This document shows positions 6,219-15,394 of a DNA stretch of 20,454 bases, in pieces. Numbering within the stretch: position 1 is the first letter of the stretch; the number at the start of each line of letters is the position of its first letter. The stretch is from NCBI GenBank assembly GCA_019410665.1, contig DXSD01000031.1, forward strand, positions 1-20,454, in the 5' to 3' direction. The stretch is from Fusobacterium sp. GTDB lineage: Bacteria > Fusobacteriota > Fusobacteriia > Fusobacteriales > Fusobacteriaceae. Below the pieces are notes generated by a model. The model made no database searches. It was not told where the DNA came from and saw nothing but the letters and a program-made list of their open reading frames with translations. The position numbers and the translations under genes were made by a program.

Positions 6219-7385
6219 TTATTCTTTACTAGCTCCCTCTAAATAAGCTAATAGATTTTTGTAGTGCTTATCGTCCCATTTAATACTTTTTTCAATTACT
6301 AATGGATAGTTTCTAGAAGCACTTAATTTTTCATTAGATTTTATTACGTTATTTTTATCTACTATTATATTTTTAAGTACAGCCCCAGATTTTACAACTG
6401 AATCTTGTAATAGGATACAATCCTCTACTACTGCTCCAGCTTCTACTACTGCTCCTCTAGCTAGTATAGAGTTTCTTACTGTACCACTTAAGATACATCC
6501 ATTTGCTACAAGACTATTATTTACCTCTGCTCCCTCTCTAAATAATGATGGTGGAGTATCTTTTGTTTTAGTATAGATACTTCTTTCAGGATTGAAAAGG
6601 TCTTCTCTTACCTCTTTTTTCAATAGATCCATATTGAAATCAAAGTATTCTTTAGTAGAGTTTATACAAGCTAAATATCCTTTAAACTCATATCCATTTA
6701 TACTAACTCTTCCCATATTTCTAGTTACTAAATCTCTAACTGTATAATAAACTCCCTCTTGGATTCCATCACAAATCATTTTAATTAAAAGCTCTTTACT
6801 CATTACAAAAGCTTCTAGAGAGATATTCTCATCTTTTTTAAAGAAAAGGTTTTGTCCAATTCCTAAAATCTCTCCATTTTCTCCTAATTTTACACTGTCA
6901 CAGTTGTCAAATCTCTCATTAGCATTGTGAACATTTTTATACACTAAAGTTATATCTTTTCCACTAGCCTCATGTTTTTTTACAACATCTTTTACATCTA
7001 AGTTGCATACCATATGAGAACTTAATACTACTACATTCTCTTGTTTACTACGGAAGAAGTATTCCATATTTTTCTTAACTCTTTTTATGTTAGTAGTGTA
7101 AGCAGAGTCTGCCATTTGTTTGAACATGAATATTCCATCTTTTTTTCTATCTAAATCCCACTCTGCTCCTCTTCCAATGTGGTCAGTCAATGAGTTTAAA
7201 TCTTCATTTCCTGCAAAGATTCCTACGTTTCTTATTCCAGCATTTACTAAGTTTGAAAGTGAGAAGTCGATTATTCTATATGTTCCACCAGCTGGTACAG
7301 AAGCAAGTGGTCTCATCTTAGTAAGTGATCTGATATTATCTAATGTTTCATCTAAAAATATTATAGCCATATAATTATTAAGCAT
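6219..7385 (-). CDS. glgD: GlgD, non-catalytic-type subunit of glucose-1-phosphate adenylyltransferase
   Basis: Protein of 388 residues related to GlgC along its length, with the same N-terminal nucleotidyltransferase fold and C-terminal left-handed beta-helix of hexapeptide repeats (about 285-350). It keeps the structural stretch YRIIDFSLSNLVNAGI and DHIGRGAEWDLDR. The glycine-rich nucleotide loop LAGGQGSRL of GlgC is replaced here by FLDETLDNIRSL. The metal/substrate segment SGDHIYKMDY is replaced by SSHMVCNLD. In Bacillus-type systems GlgD pairs with GlgC and raises the activity of the complex without being a good enzyme itself, and the same role is inferred. It lies directly after glgC (19-nt gap) and before glgA (11-nt gap). 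GGGGAGG precedes the ATG. Confidence 0.95.
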   Translation of the reverse strand: MLNNYMAIIFLDETLDNIRSLTKMRPLASVPAGGTYRIIDFSLSNLVNAGIRNVGIFAGNEDLNSLTDHIGRGAEWDLDRKKDGIFMFKQMADSAYTTNIKRVKKNMEYFFRSKQENVVVLSSHMVCNLDVKDVVKKHEASGKDITLVYKNVHNANERFDNCDSVKLGENGEILGIGQNLFFKKDENISLEAFVMSKELLIKMICDGIQEGVYYTVRDLVTRNMGRVSINGYEFKGYLACINSTKEYFDFNMDLLKKEVREDLFNPERSIYTKTKDTPPSLFREGAEVNNSLVANGCILSGTVRNSILARGAVVEAGAVVEDCILLQDSVVKSGAVLKNIIVDKNNVIKSNEKLSASRNYPLVIEKSIKWDDKHYKNLLAYLEGASKE

Positions 7386-7404
7386 ATTTCCTCCCCTTGT
7401 AAGC

Positions 7405-8550
7405 CTATTTTATAGCATTACTCTTTACTATTTCGCCTTTTCCTATTACAACTATCTCTTCATTGTCTCCTACAACAGTATTTTTCTCTATTAATACATC
7501 TTCAGCTATAATAGCTTTATTTATTATTACATTATCTTCAATTACTGTATTAGGCATTATAATTGAGTTAAAAATTTTACTATTTTTTCCAATTTTTACC
7601 CCTGGGAAAATAACTGAATTTTTAACTTCTCCCTCTATTTCACACCCTTTTTCTATTAGAGAGTTTATAACTTTAGCTTCTTCACTTACATATAGTGGTG
7701 GGTATATTCCTTGACGTGTATTTATTTTCCAAGACTTATCAAATAGATTTAGTTCATTATCCTCTTTTAATAAGTCCATATGTGCTTCCCAGAAGCTCTC
7801 TATTGTTCCAACATCTTTCCAATAACCTTCAAATGGGTAAGCAAATAGTTTCATATGATCTTTCAATAGGTTTGGAATAATATTTTTTCCAAAGTCATTA
7901 CTTGATGTAGTATCTTTCTCATCTTCAATTAGATACTCTCTTAACACTTTCCATTTAAATATATATATTCCCATTGATGCTAATGTACTTTTTGGCTCTT
8001 TTGGTTTCTCTTCAAATTCATAAATTGAAAAGTCCTCATTTGTATTCATAATTCCAAAACTTGGTGCATCTTTTAAAGGTACATTGAAAACTCCAATTGT
8101 AACATCTGCATCTTTTTCAACATGGAATTTTAACATCTTATCATAGTCCATCTTATAAATATGGTCTCCTGATAGTATTAATACATGCTCAGGGTCATAT
8201 TTATCAATGTAAGCTATATTTTGATAAATAGCATTAGCTGTTCCTTTGTACCAACCACCCTCATCATTTTTTCTAGTATGAGGTTGTAAAACTGTCACTC
8301 CACCATTCATTCTATCTAAGTCCCAAGGTGATCCACTTCCAATATGCTCATTTAATATATGTGGCTCATATTGCGTAAGAACTCCCACAGTATCTATTCC
8401 TGAGTTTGAACAGTTACTTAGTGTAAAGTCAATTATTCTATACTTACCTCCAAAAGAAACTGCAGGTTTAGCTATTTTTTCTGTAAGTTTTTTTAAACGA
8501 CTTCCTTGTCCCCCAGCTAGTAGCATGGCCATTATATATTTTTTCTTCAT
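7405..8550 (-). CDS. glgC: Glucose-1-phosphate adenylyltransferase GlgC
   Basis: Protein of 381 residues. It makes ADP-glucose from glucose 1-phosphate and ATP, the committed step of bacterial glycogen synthesis. The catalytic N-terminal domain has LAGGQGSRL (11-19) for nucleotide binding. PAVSFGGKYRIIDF has K36, matching the activator-site region of E. coli GlgC. SGDHIYKMDY (127-136) has D129 for metal, FEEKP has K182 for glucose 1-phosphate, and YWKDVGT (244-250) is also present. The C-terminal beta-helix of hexapeptide repeats (about 280-370) completes the family architecture. It is expected to act with GlgD, encoded 19 nt downstream. GGGAGG lies 6 nt before the ATG. The short length relative to E. 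coli GlgC (431) is normal for Gram-positive-type GlgC. Confidence 0.97.
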   Translation of the reverse strand: MKKKYIMAMLLAGGQGSRLKKLTEKIAKPAVSFGGKYRIIDFTLSNCSNSGIDTVGVLTQYEPHILNEHIGSGSPWDLDRMNGGVTVLQPHTRKNDEGGWYKGTANAIYQNIAYIDKYDPEHVLILSGDHIYKMDYDKMLKFHVEKDADVTIGVFNVPLKDAPSFGIMNTNEDFSIYEFEEKPKEPKSTLASMGIYIFKWKVLREYLIEDEKDTTSSNDFGKNIIPNLLKDHMKLFAYPFEGYWKDVGTIESFWEAHMDLLKEDNELNLFDKSWKINTRQGIYPPLYVSEEAKVINSLIEKGCEIEGEVKNSVIFPGVKIGKNSKIFNSIIMPNTVIEDNVIINKAIIAEDVLIEKNTVVGDNEEIVVIGKGEIVKSNAIK

Positions 8551-8572
8551 ACCTATCCTCCCAATCTTTGCT

Positions 8573-10504
8573 TTATACCTCTTTATTTTTAGTTTTTGTT
8601 CCTTTTTTACTTACTTTCTTCTCTTTAGTTTTATTAATCTCCTCCTCTACTTTTTCCTTTTTTTCTTCAGCTTTCAAGAAGATAACAGAGTTTGCAGCAA
8701 TATCTAGTTCTAAATGTTGTTCTCTACCATTCCACTCTCCAGCTATGGCTTTGTATCTTTTTCTTTTATTATAATTTGTTCCGCCAAACTTTTCATCATC
8801 GCTATTTAAAACTACTCTATATATTTTATTTTCAGGTACTCCTATTTTATATGCAGTTTTATTTTCTCCAGAGAAATTAAATATTCCAATCAATCTCTCT
8901 TTTCCATCTCTAGTTTTTCTTAAAAAAGATATCATATTTCCATCATGATTTTCATGCTCTATCCACTCAAAGGTATCCCAACTATCTTCCCAAAGAGCTT
9001 TCTCTTTTAAATACATCTTATTTAAAGCTTTACAATAATCTTGTATATCTTTATTTTTCTTATTATCTAATAACTGCCATTCAACCTGCTCATAAAATCT
9101 CCATTCTAATCCCTGAGCAATCTCATTTCCCATAAAATTCAATTTTTTACCTGGGTGTAACATCTGATATGAGTACAAAGATTTTACATTTGCAAGTTTT
9201 GCTTCATAAAAACCTGGCATCTTATTTACTATGGATCTTTTCCCATGTACTACTTCATCATGAGAAAGAGGTAAAACATAGTTTTCTGAAAAGGCATACA
9301 TAAATGAAAATGTAAGTTTACCATGGTGATCTTTTCTATATAGTGGATCCTCTTCAAAATATTTCAAAGTATCATTCATCCATCCCATATTCCATTTATT
9401 ATCAAATCCAAGTCCTCCATCCACAGCATGTTTAGTTACATTTGGCCAAGCTGTTGAATCTTCAGCCATAACTAAACAATTTGGATAATCTTCATGGATA
9501 GCACTATTAAACTTCTTAAAGAAATCTACTGCCCCTAGATTTTCCTTACCACCATAGCAATTTGTTAATCCATCTACATTAGGTAGGTATAACATATTTG
9601 CCACTGCATCTATCCTTATTCCATCTATATGAAACTCTTTAAACCAATAGTTTACATTGGAAATTAGAAAACTTTGTACCTCATATCTTGTTAAATCAAA
9701 ATTACAAGTTCCCCACTCTTTATTCTCTCCAATTCTTTCATCAGCATACTCATAAGTGGCAGTTCCATCAAATCTATATAATCCATGTATATCCTTACAA
9801 AAATGCCCTGGTACCCAATCTAATATCACACCTATTCCACTTTTATGCATACGATCTACAAAATACATAAAATCCTCTGGTGTTCCATATCTACTTGTAA
9901 CTGAGAAATAACCAGTACTTTGATATCCCCAAGAAGCATCTAATGGATGTTCACTCACTGGCATTACCTCTACATGGGTATAATTCATCTCTTTTACATA
10001 AAGAGCTAACTCTTCAGCTATCTCTCTGTAATTTAACCAATCTCCATTCTCTTTTCTTTTCCAAGACCCTAAATGCACTTCATATATATTCATAGGTTTA
10101 TTAAGCCCTGTTATTCTTTTATTTAACCATCTTTTATCTGTCCATTTAAACTCTGGAATACCATAGATTATAGAAGCTGTATCAGGTCTCATTTGAGAAT
10201 AGAATGCATAGGGATCTGCTTTAAAAACCACATTTCCATCAGCTTGTTCTACTCTAAATTTATATAGTTCCATTTTTTTCAATCCAGCTATTTTTAACTC
10301 CCAAATTCCTTCAGGACTAACTTTATTCATGTAGTGATTTTCTCCATTCCAACCATTGAAATCACCAACTACTGAAACTGATCTAGCATTGGGAGCCCAC
10401 ACTCTGAAGATGACACTATCATCTTCAAAATGTGCTCCCATATATTTATAAGCTTCTCTATGCTCTCCTTTATGAAAAAGGTATCTATCTAATTCTTTTT
10501 CCAA
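8573..10504 (-). CDS. glgB: 1,4-alpha-glucan branching enzyme GlgB (GH13)
   Basis: Protein of 643 residues. It cuts alpha-1,4 chains and re-attaches them by alpha-1,6 linkages, making glycogen branched and soluble. An N-terminal CBM48 (about 20-110, with APNARSVSVVGDFNGW) precedes the barrel. HIDGIRID contains nucleophile D299, VMAEDS contains acid/base E348, and PLSHDEVVHGK contains D416. The start is TTG at 10504. GGGAGGGG lies 5-7 nt upstream, and the family-conserved N-terminus YLFHKGEHREAYKYMGAHF would be lost if the next ATG (residue 22) were used. An oddity is the last ~33 residues (about 611-643), a Lys/Glu-rich tail that goes beyond the usual C-terminal beta domain. Gaps are 19 nt after glgP and 22 nt before glgC. 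Confidence 0.96.
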   Translation of the reverse strand: MEKELDRYLFHKGEHREAYKYMGAHFEDDSVIFRVWAPNARSVSVVGDFNGWNGENHYMNKVSPEGIWELKIAGLKKMELYKFRVEQADGNVVFKADPYAFYSQMRPDTASIIYGIPEFKWTDKRWLNKRITGLNKPMNIYEVHLGSWKRKENGDWLNYREIAEELALYVKEMNYTHVEVMPVSEHPLDASWGYQSTGYFSVTSRYGTPEDFMYFVDRMHKSGIGVILDWVPGHFCKDIHGLYRFDGTATYEYADERIGENKEWGTCNFDLTRYEVQSFLISNVNYWFKEFHIDGIRIDAVANMLYLPNVDGLTNCYGGKENLGAVDFFKKFNSAIHEDYPNCLVMAEDSTAWPNVTKHAVDGGLGFDNKWNMGWMNDTLKYFEEDPLYRKDHHGKLTFSFMYAFSENYVLPLSHDEVVHGKRSIVNKMPGFYEAKLANVKSLYSYQMLHPGKKLNFMGNEIAQGLEWRFYEQVEWQLLDNKKNKDIQDYCKALNKMYLKEKALWEDSWDTFEWIEHENHDGNMISFLRKTRDGKERLIGIFNFSGENKTAYKIGVPENKIYRVVLNSDDEKFGGTNYNKRKRYKAIAGEWNGREQHLELDIAANSVIFLKAEEKKEKVEEEINKTKEKKVSKKGTKTKNKEV

Positions 10505-10509
10505 TCTTA

Positions 10510-10517
10510 CCCCTCCC
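10510..10517 (-). promoter_or_regulatory. Ribosome binding site supporting the TTG start of glgB
   Basis: GGGAGGGG ends 5 nt before the TTG at 10504, with its GGAGG core 7 nt away. No ATG is within reach of it, so the rare start codon is well supported and may lower GlgB output relative to its neighbours. Confidence 0.75.
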
Positions 10518-10523
10518 TCTATT

Positions 10524-12905
10524 TTATAATTTTACTGGAGTAATGTTCCAAATCTCCTCTGCGTACTCCTTAATAGTTCTATCTGAAGAGAATTTTCCTG
10601 CATTAGCTATATTTTTCAATTGCTTTCTAGCCCAATCCATTCTAAATGTATACTCTTTATTTATCTTTTGTTGAGTTTTTCTATATGCTTCATAATCTTC
10701 TAATACAAAATATTGATCTGCTTGATGCCAAGGAGCATTTTCCATAAGTGATCTGTGAATATTTCCATATACTCCATTTCCTAAGTCACTGAATGTTCCA
10801 TCTACTAGAGAGTCTACAACTTTCTTTAAGCCTTCAACACAGTTATAAGGTACATGTGGATCATATCCATGAGCTCTCATCTCTTCAACCTCTTTAACTG
10901 TTAATCCAAAGATATAGTTATTTTCTTTTCCAGCTTCTTCAACTATCTCTACATTGGCACCATCCATAGTTCCTATAGTTAGTGCTCCATTTAACATAAA
11001 CTTCATATTTCCTGTTCCAGAAGCTTCTTTTCCTGCTGTTGATATTTGCTCAGATATATCAGCAGCTGGGAATAGTTTCTCTGCAACTGAAACTCTATAG
11101 TTTTCTACAAATACAACTTTTAATTTAGAATTTACATCTGGATCCTTATTTATTCTTTGAGCCACTTCATTAATTAATCTTATTATTCCCTTAGCTACAA
11201 AATATCCAGGTGCTGCTTTAGCCCCAAATATATAAGTTACAGGAGTAAAACTCATAGTTGGATTTAGTTTTAGTTTATTGTATAGTCCTATTATTTGGAA
11301 AATATTTAACAGTTGTCTCTTATACTCATGTAATCTTTTTATCTGTACATCAAAAATTGAATTAGGATCAATCTCTATTCCTTGAGTTCTCTTTAAAAAC
11401 TCTGCTAGTTCAACTTTCTTTTCATGTTTTATATCTAGTATTCTTTTTAATACCTTCTCATCATCTAAGTAAGCTTCTAATTTTTTTAACTCACTTAAGT
11501 CGGTTATCCAAGCATCTCCAATTAACTCTGTTATTAAACTTGCTAGTTGTGGGTTTGATTGTAATAACCATCTTCTTTGAGTAATTCCATTAGTTTTATT
11601 TAAAAACTTCTCTGGATATAACTCATACCAATCTTTTAATTCTTTATTCTTTAAAATTTCAGTATGTAGAGCAGCAACTCCATTTACCTTATGACTTCCA
11701 TAAATTGCTAACCATGCCATGTGTATCATATTTCCATTAATAATTGCCATTCTATCTTGTCTAGCTTTATCTTCTGGGAATTTTTGTTCTAACAATCCTC
11801 TTAATTGATTATCAATTCCTTGAGTTATTTGATAGATTCTTGGTACAACTTGTTGATATAGTCCTACCCACCATTTTTCTAATGCCTCTGCTAAGATTGT
11901 ATGGTTAGTATAAGCAAAAGTTTTCTCCACTATACTCCAAGCTTTTTCCCAACTCATTCCCTCTATATCTATAAATATTCTCATAAGTTCTGGAATTGCT
12001 ATTACAGGATGTGTATCATTTAATTGAATAGCTGTAAAATCAGAAAATTTTCCAAAATCATTTCCATGAACTTTTTTATATCTTTTTACTATATCTTGTA
12101 AAGAAGCTGATACAAAGAAATACTGTTGTTTTAATCTTAATTTCTTACCTTCATCAGTAGAGTCATTTGGATAAAGTACTCTTGAAATGTCTTCAGCTAA
12201 AGTTTTTTGTTGAGTTGCATGTAGATAATCCTGTTGATTAAACTTTCCTAAATCTAAATCTACTAATGAGTGTGCTTCCCATAATCTTAAAGTATTTATA
12301 TTATTTGTTCCATAACCTATAATTGGCATATCATATGGTACTGCTCTTACACTTCCATCACCAAAAGTTACTATTACCTCATCATCTGGTCTCATAACTG
12401 ACCATACATCACCATATTTTAACCAAGTTTCAGGTTTTTCTATTTGGTAACCATCTCTAAACTCTTGATTAAATATTCCATTTCTATATCTTATTCCATA
12501 CCCTTTTCCAGGTAAATTAAGAGTTGCTAGTGAATCTAGAAAACAAGCTGCAAGTCTTCCAAGTCCACCATTTCCTAATGCTGAATCCTCTTCTGCATCT
12601 TCAACTTTATTATAATCAATTCCTAACTCTTCAAATAATTCTTTTACTTCTTTTAACATTCCCAAGTTAATTAAGTTATTTCCCAAAGCTCTTCCCATTA
12701 AAAACTCTGCTGATAGGTAAAACGCTTGTTTTTGCTTTTCATAAAGCTTTCCAGTATCATACCAGTTATCAGCAATATTTTCCATTACTGCTTGACCTAA
12801 AGCTCTGTAAATCTCAAAGTCTTTAGCCTCATGTAACTCTTTCCCAAAGCTTACCTTTAAGTTCTTTTCAATTTGTTTTCTTAATACCTCTTTTTCTACT
12901 TTCAT
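10524..12905 (-). CDS. glgP: Glycogen/maltodextrin phosphorylase GlgP (GT35)
   Basis: Protein of 793 residues. It removes glucose 1-phosphate from non-reducing ends of glycogen or maltodextrin using phosphate and pyridoxal phosphate. Family landmarks are FYLSAEFLMGR (62-72), LGNGGLGRLAACFLDSLATL (110-129), LNDTHP (295-300), WLLQSNPQLA (446-455), the RLHEYKRQ segment near 524-531, and the PLP site EASGTGNMKFMLNGALTIGT with K635 as the Schiff-base lysine. Length is typical of bacterial enzymes (about 790-815). It lacks any obvious N-terminal extension of the kind that is phosphorylated in animals. AGAGG precedes the ATG by 7 nt. It sits between malQ (23-nt gap) and glgB (19-nt gap), so breakdown and synthesis genes share one message. 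Confidence 0.97.
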   Translation of the reverse strand: MKVEKEVLRKQIEKNLKVSFGKELHEAKDFEIYRALGQAVMENIADNWYDTGKLYEKQKQAFYLSAEFLMGRALGNNLINLGMLKEVKELFEELGIDYNKVEDAEEDSALGNGGLGRLAACFLDSLATLNLPGKGYGIRYRNGIFNQEFRDGYQIEKPETWLKYGDVWSVMRPDDEVIVTFGDGSVRAVPYDMPIIGYGTNNINTLRLWEAHSLVDLDLGKFNQQDYLHATQQKTLAEDISRVLYPNDSTDEGKKLRLKQQYFFVSASLQDIVKRYKKVHGNDFGKFSDFTAIQLNDTHPVIAIPELMRIFIDIEGMSWEKAWSIVEKTFAYTNHTILAEALEKWWVGLYQQVVPRIYQITQGIDNQLRGLLEQKFPEDKARQDRMAIINGNMIHMAWLAIYGSHKVNGVAALHTEILKNKELKDWYELYPEKFLNKTNGITQRRWLLQSNPQLASLITELIGDAWITDLSELKKLEAYLDDEKVLKRILDIKHEKKVELAEFLKRTQGIEIDPNSIFDVQIKRLHEYKRQLLNIFQIIGLYNKLKLNPTMSFTPVTYIFGAKAAPGYFVAKGIIRLINEVAQRINKDPDVNSKLKVVFVENYRVSVAEKLFPAADISEQISTAGKEASGTGNMKFMLNGALTIGTMDGANVEIVEEAGKENNYIFGLTVKEVEEMRAHGYDPHVPYNCVEGLKKVVDSLVDGTFSDLGNGVYGNIHRSLMENAPWHQADQYFVLEDYEAYRKTQQKINKEYTFRMDWARKQLKNIANAGKFSSDRTIKEYAEEIWNITPVKL

Positions 12906-12928
12906 CCTTCTACCTCTTATGTTTTATT

Positions 12929-14443
12929 TTATCTGTTAAATATTGTTGTTATCTCTTTTAATCTAATCTTTATCTCATTGCTCATAGATCTTTCTTGCAA
13001 TCTCCACTTCCAGTTTATTCCTACAGTAGATGGAACATTCATTCTAGCTGTATTTCCTAAACCTAATAGATCTTGCATTTGAATCAGTACCATTTGAGCT
13101 TTTGAGCTCCAAAGAGTCTCTATTGCCCTCCATTCAATTGGATTCCAATAGCTTCTTCCTCTTTCACTTAACCATTTTTTTAAATATTCATCACAATTTT
13201 CTTTTATTTGCCAGTTTAATTGTTCATACCAACCAACAATAGTATCATTATCATGAGTTCCAGTATAAGCTACACAATTTTCTTCATAATTACTTGGTAA
13301 ATACTCATTTTTCTCATCACCATCAAAGGCAAATTCTAATATTTTCATTCCTGGATACCCACTTCTTTTTAAAAGTTTCTTTACTTGTGGAGTTAATAAT
13401 CCCAAATCTTCAGCTATTATGGGAAGCTTCCCAAGTTCTTTTTCGATAGCTCTAAAAAGTTCTATCCCTGGTCCCTTTTCCCAGTGCCCTTTAATAGCAG
13501 TTTTTTCTCCATATTTTATACTCCAATAAGATTCAAATCCTCTAAAGTGATCTATTCTCACTATATCATAGATTTCAAAACAGAATCTTATTCTATCTAT
13601 CCACCATCTATATTTCTGTTTTTTTATCTCTTTCCAATCATATAGAACATTTCCCCAAAGCTGCCCAGTTTTACTAAAATAGTCTGGTGGACATCCAGCT
13701 ACTCTTTTAGGAACTTTTGATTCTGTAAATTGAAATATTTCTGGTTTACTCCATGTATCAGCACTGTCAGTAGCTACAAAAATAGGAATATCCCCTATTA
13801 CCTTTATACCCTTACTATTGGCATATTCCTTTAATTTTTTCCACTGCCTATAAAAAGTATATTGCAAAAACTTATAATATTCAAGAGATTTTTCATTTAT
13901 TAAATCTTTTTCAAATTTTTTCTCAATTTTATTCTTATAGATCTTGCTCCATTGTTGCCAAGGTAGCCCATTAAATTTTTCCTTCAATACTAGATATAGA
14001 GCATAATCTTTTAACCAGTAATCATTCTCTTTTTTAAACTTTTCATACTCAAACTTTAATTCAGGCTCTACCTCTATTTTTTTTATAAATACTTCAAATA
14101 CTCTTTTGAAAAGAGCATTTTTCTCTTTCCTAACTTGTCCATAATCTAAATTATCATCATAATTTACCTTTCTTAAAGGTTCTAATTCATCATCACTTAT
14201 ATACCCTTTTGCTACAAACTCCTCTAGATCTATAAAAAGTTCATTACCAGCAAAGGCAGAATAAGATTGATAAGGAGAATCTCCATATCCTGTTGGTCCT
14301 AAAGGTAGTATCTGCCATAACTTTTGACCTGACTCACTTAAAAAATCTACAAAGTCATAAGCTTTTTTTCCAAAATCTCCTATTCCATATTCACTTGGTA
14401 ATGATGATATATGCATCAATATACCACTACTTCTTTCAAACAT
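12929..14443 (-). CDS. malQ: 4-alpha-glucanotransferase MalQ (amylomaltase, GH77)
   Basis: Protein of 504 residues. It disproportionates maltodextrins, moving glucan segments between chains and releasing glucose. With GlgP it recycles the short oligosaccharides left by debranching. The start MFERSSGILMHISSLPSEYGIGDFG is the classical GH77 N-terminus. Further landmarks are WQILPLGPTGYGDSPYQSYS (43-62), GDIPIFVATDSADTW (217-231), VRIDHFRGF with nucleophile D298, IIAEDLG with acid/base E345, and YTGTHDNDT with D398. Length is that of the compact bacterial form without the N-terminal extension of E. coli MalQ. AGAGGTG precedes the ATG. The upstream regulator stop is only 9 nt away, so the two are certainly co-transcribed. 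Confidence 0.96.
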   Translation of the reverse strand: MFERSSGILMHISSLPSEYGIGDFGKKAYDFVDFLSESGQKLWQILPLGPTGYGDSPYQSYSAFAGNELFIDLEEFVAKGYISDDELEPLRKVNYDDNLDYGQVRKEKNALFKRVFEVFIKKIEVEPELKFEYEKFKKENDYWLKDYALYLVLKEKFNGLPWQQWSKIYKNKIEKKFEKDLINEKSLEYYKFLQYTFYRQWKKLKEYANSKGIKVIGDIPIFVATDSADTWSKPEIFQFTESKVPKRVAGCPPDYFSKTGQLWGNVLYDWKEIKKQKYRWWIDRIRFCFEIYDIVRIDHFRGFESYWSIKYGEKTAIKGHWEKGPGIELFRAIEKELGKLPIIAEDLGLLTPQVKKLLKRSGYPGMKILEFAFDGDEKNEYLPSNYEENCVAYTGTHDNDTIVGWYEQLNWQIKENCDEYLKKWLSERGRSYWNPIEWRAIETLWSSKAQMVLIQMQDLLGLGNTARMNVPSTVGINWKWRLQERSMSNEIKIRLKEITTIFNR

Positions 14444-14452
14444 TTTTCACCT

Positions 14453-15238
14453 CTATTTTATATAGTTCTTTGCCTCATGAAGAGTGTTTATTCTTATTTT
14501 CTCATTAAAAGTTTCCTCATATATTTTTGCTAACTTAGCCATATATATATCACTATGAATATGTTCTGATATTATATTTATAAAAACTTTGTTATCAGTG
14601 TACATTCCACTTACTATACCATCTATTTTAGTCACTACTAAACTTCTTTCTAAATCTGAAACAAGCATTATTCTACTTGAGTTTTTATATCCTTCACTCT
14701 CTTTACTCTTATGATATATCTCCATTCTTAAGCCCATATTATCCAGTTTATTAAAACAAAAAGCTATTACTCTTACCCCTCTATCAATAGCTTTTTTTAA
14801 AGGTTCCTTTAATTCAATTAAATTAAAATCTGTATTCAGATATATCTCTTTTTTAGATTTATCTATTATCTCAATTAGAGCTTTTTTTATATTTTCTTCT
14901 CCCTCTAATTTATAAAAATAATCTTTTTTAGAGTTTTTCTCCACATTTTTTAAATCCCTTTTTAAACTCATTGAATTTGCAAAATATCTTTTTTCCAGTT
15001 CATCAAATAAAACTTCTGGATTTTTAGCTTCATACTCTTTGCTACTATTTGGAATTAGATGTATATATCCACTCTTATACATATTTTCCAAAGTTTGGTA
15101 TATAGTAGACTTAGCTATATCTAACTCTTTTGTTAGTCTATACCCATTAGCTTGCCCCACTTTTAACAATGTTATATATATCAATGCTTCAGTTTTAGAA
15201 AAACCTATTTGCATCAATTTATTTACTATTTTCTCCAC
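14453..15238 (-). CDS. TrmB-family transcriptional regulator of the glycogen operon
   Basis: Protein of about 261 residues. The N-terminal winged-helix domain has FSKTEALIYITLLKVGQANGYRLTKEL followed by IAKSTIYQTLENMYKSGYIHL as helix-turn-helix and wing, typical of TrmB. A coiled-coil linker (about 80-110) leads to a C-terminal phospholipase-D-like effector domain, with KKEIYLNTDF and AIDRGVRVIAFCF. In archaea and some bacteria, TrmB proteins sense sugars and control maltose/trehalose or sugar metabolism genes. It is the first gene of the glycogen operon, next to malQ, so autoregulated control of the whole operon is inferred. The start is the GTG at 15238: GGGGGA lies 8 nt upstream. A GTG five codons earlier overlaps that site and is less likely. 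Whether it represses or activates, and its ligand, cannot be seen. Confidence 0.85.
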   Translation of the reverse strand: MEKIVNKLMQIGFSKTEALIYITLLKVGQANGYRLTKELDIAKSTIYQTLENMYKSGYIHLIPNSSKEYEAKNPEVLFDELEKRYFANSMSLKRDLKNVEKNSKKDYFYKLEGEENIKKALIEIIDKSKKEIYLNTDFNLIELKEPLKKAIDRGVRVIAFCFNKLDNMGLRMEIYHKSKESEGYKNSSRIMLVSDLERSLVVTKIDGIVSGMYTDNKVFINIISEHIHSDIYMAKLAKIYEETFNEKIRINTLHEAKNYIK

Positions 15239-15246
15239 AATTATGT

Positions 15247-15251
15247 CCCCC
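15247..15251 (-). promoter_or_regulatory. Ribosome binding site fixing the TrmB-type regulator start
   Basis: GGGGG followed by ACATAATT precedes the GTG at 15238. It lies inside the frame if the upstream GTG (15253) were used, so the downstream GTG is preferred. Confidence 0.65.
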
Positions 15252-15255
15252 ACTT

Positions 15256-15279
15256 TAGTAGTCCGAATTAAAACTACTA
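15256..15279. promoter_or_regulatory. Candidate operator of the TrmB-type regulator
   Basis: TAGTAGT (15256-15262) and ACTACTA (15273-15279) form a perfect 7-bp inverted repeat with a 10-bp spacer, centre to centre 17 bp. It begins just downstream of the predicted transcription start (about 15285) and ends 5 nt before the ribosome binding site. The placement is ideal for a repressor site for the glycogen operon. It could alternatively act as an RNA hairpin in the leader. Confidence 0.5.
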
Positions 15280-15291
15280 TTTTATAATGAA

Positions 15292-15320
15292 ATTATACTA
15301 TATATTTTGTTTAATTTCAA
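15292..15320 (-). promoter_or_regulatory. Promoter of the glycogen operon
   Basis: On the minus strand TTGAAA (15315-15320) and TATAAT (15292-15297) are spaced by 17 bp. It is the only good promoter found upstream of the seven-gene operon. Between it and the preceding gene lies a strong terminator, so the operon starts here. Confidence 0.72.
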
Positions 15321-15394
15321 TAGTAAATATTATATTTTTTGAACATTTTTAATACTTTTATATGTTGTATTATTTTAGTATTTTTTCAGTAAAG

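Noticed and set aside
8525..8880. Several plus-strand open frames with strings of Phe and Leu opposite the glgB 3' end
   Set aside because: They arise from the antisense of the Lys/Glu-rich GlgB tail, which reads as hydrophobic residues. They look like membrane peptides but have no start signals.
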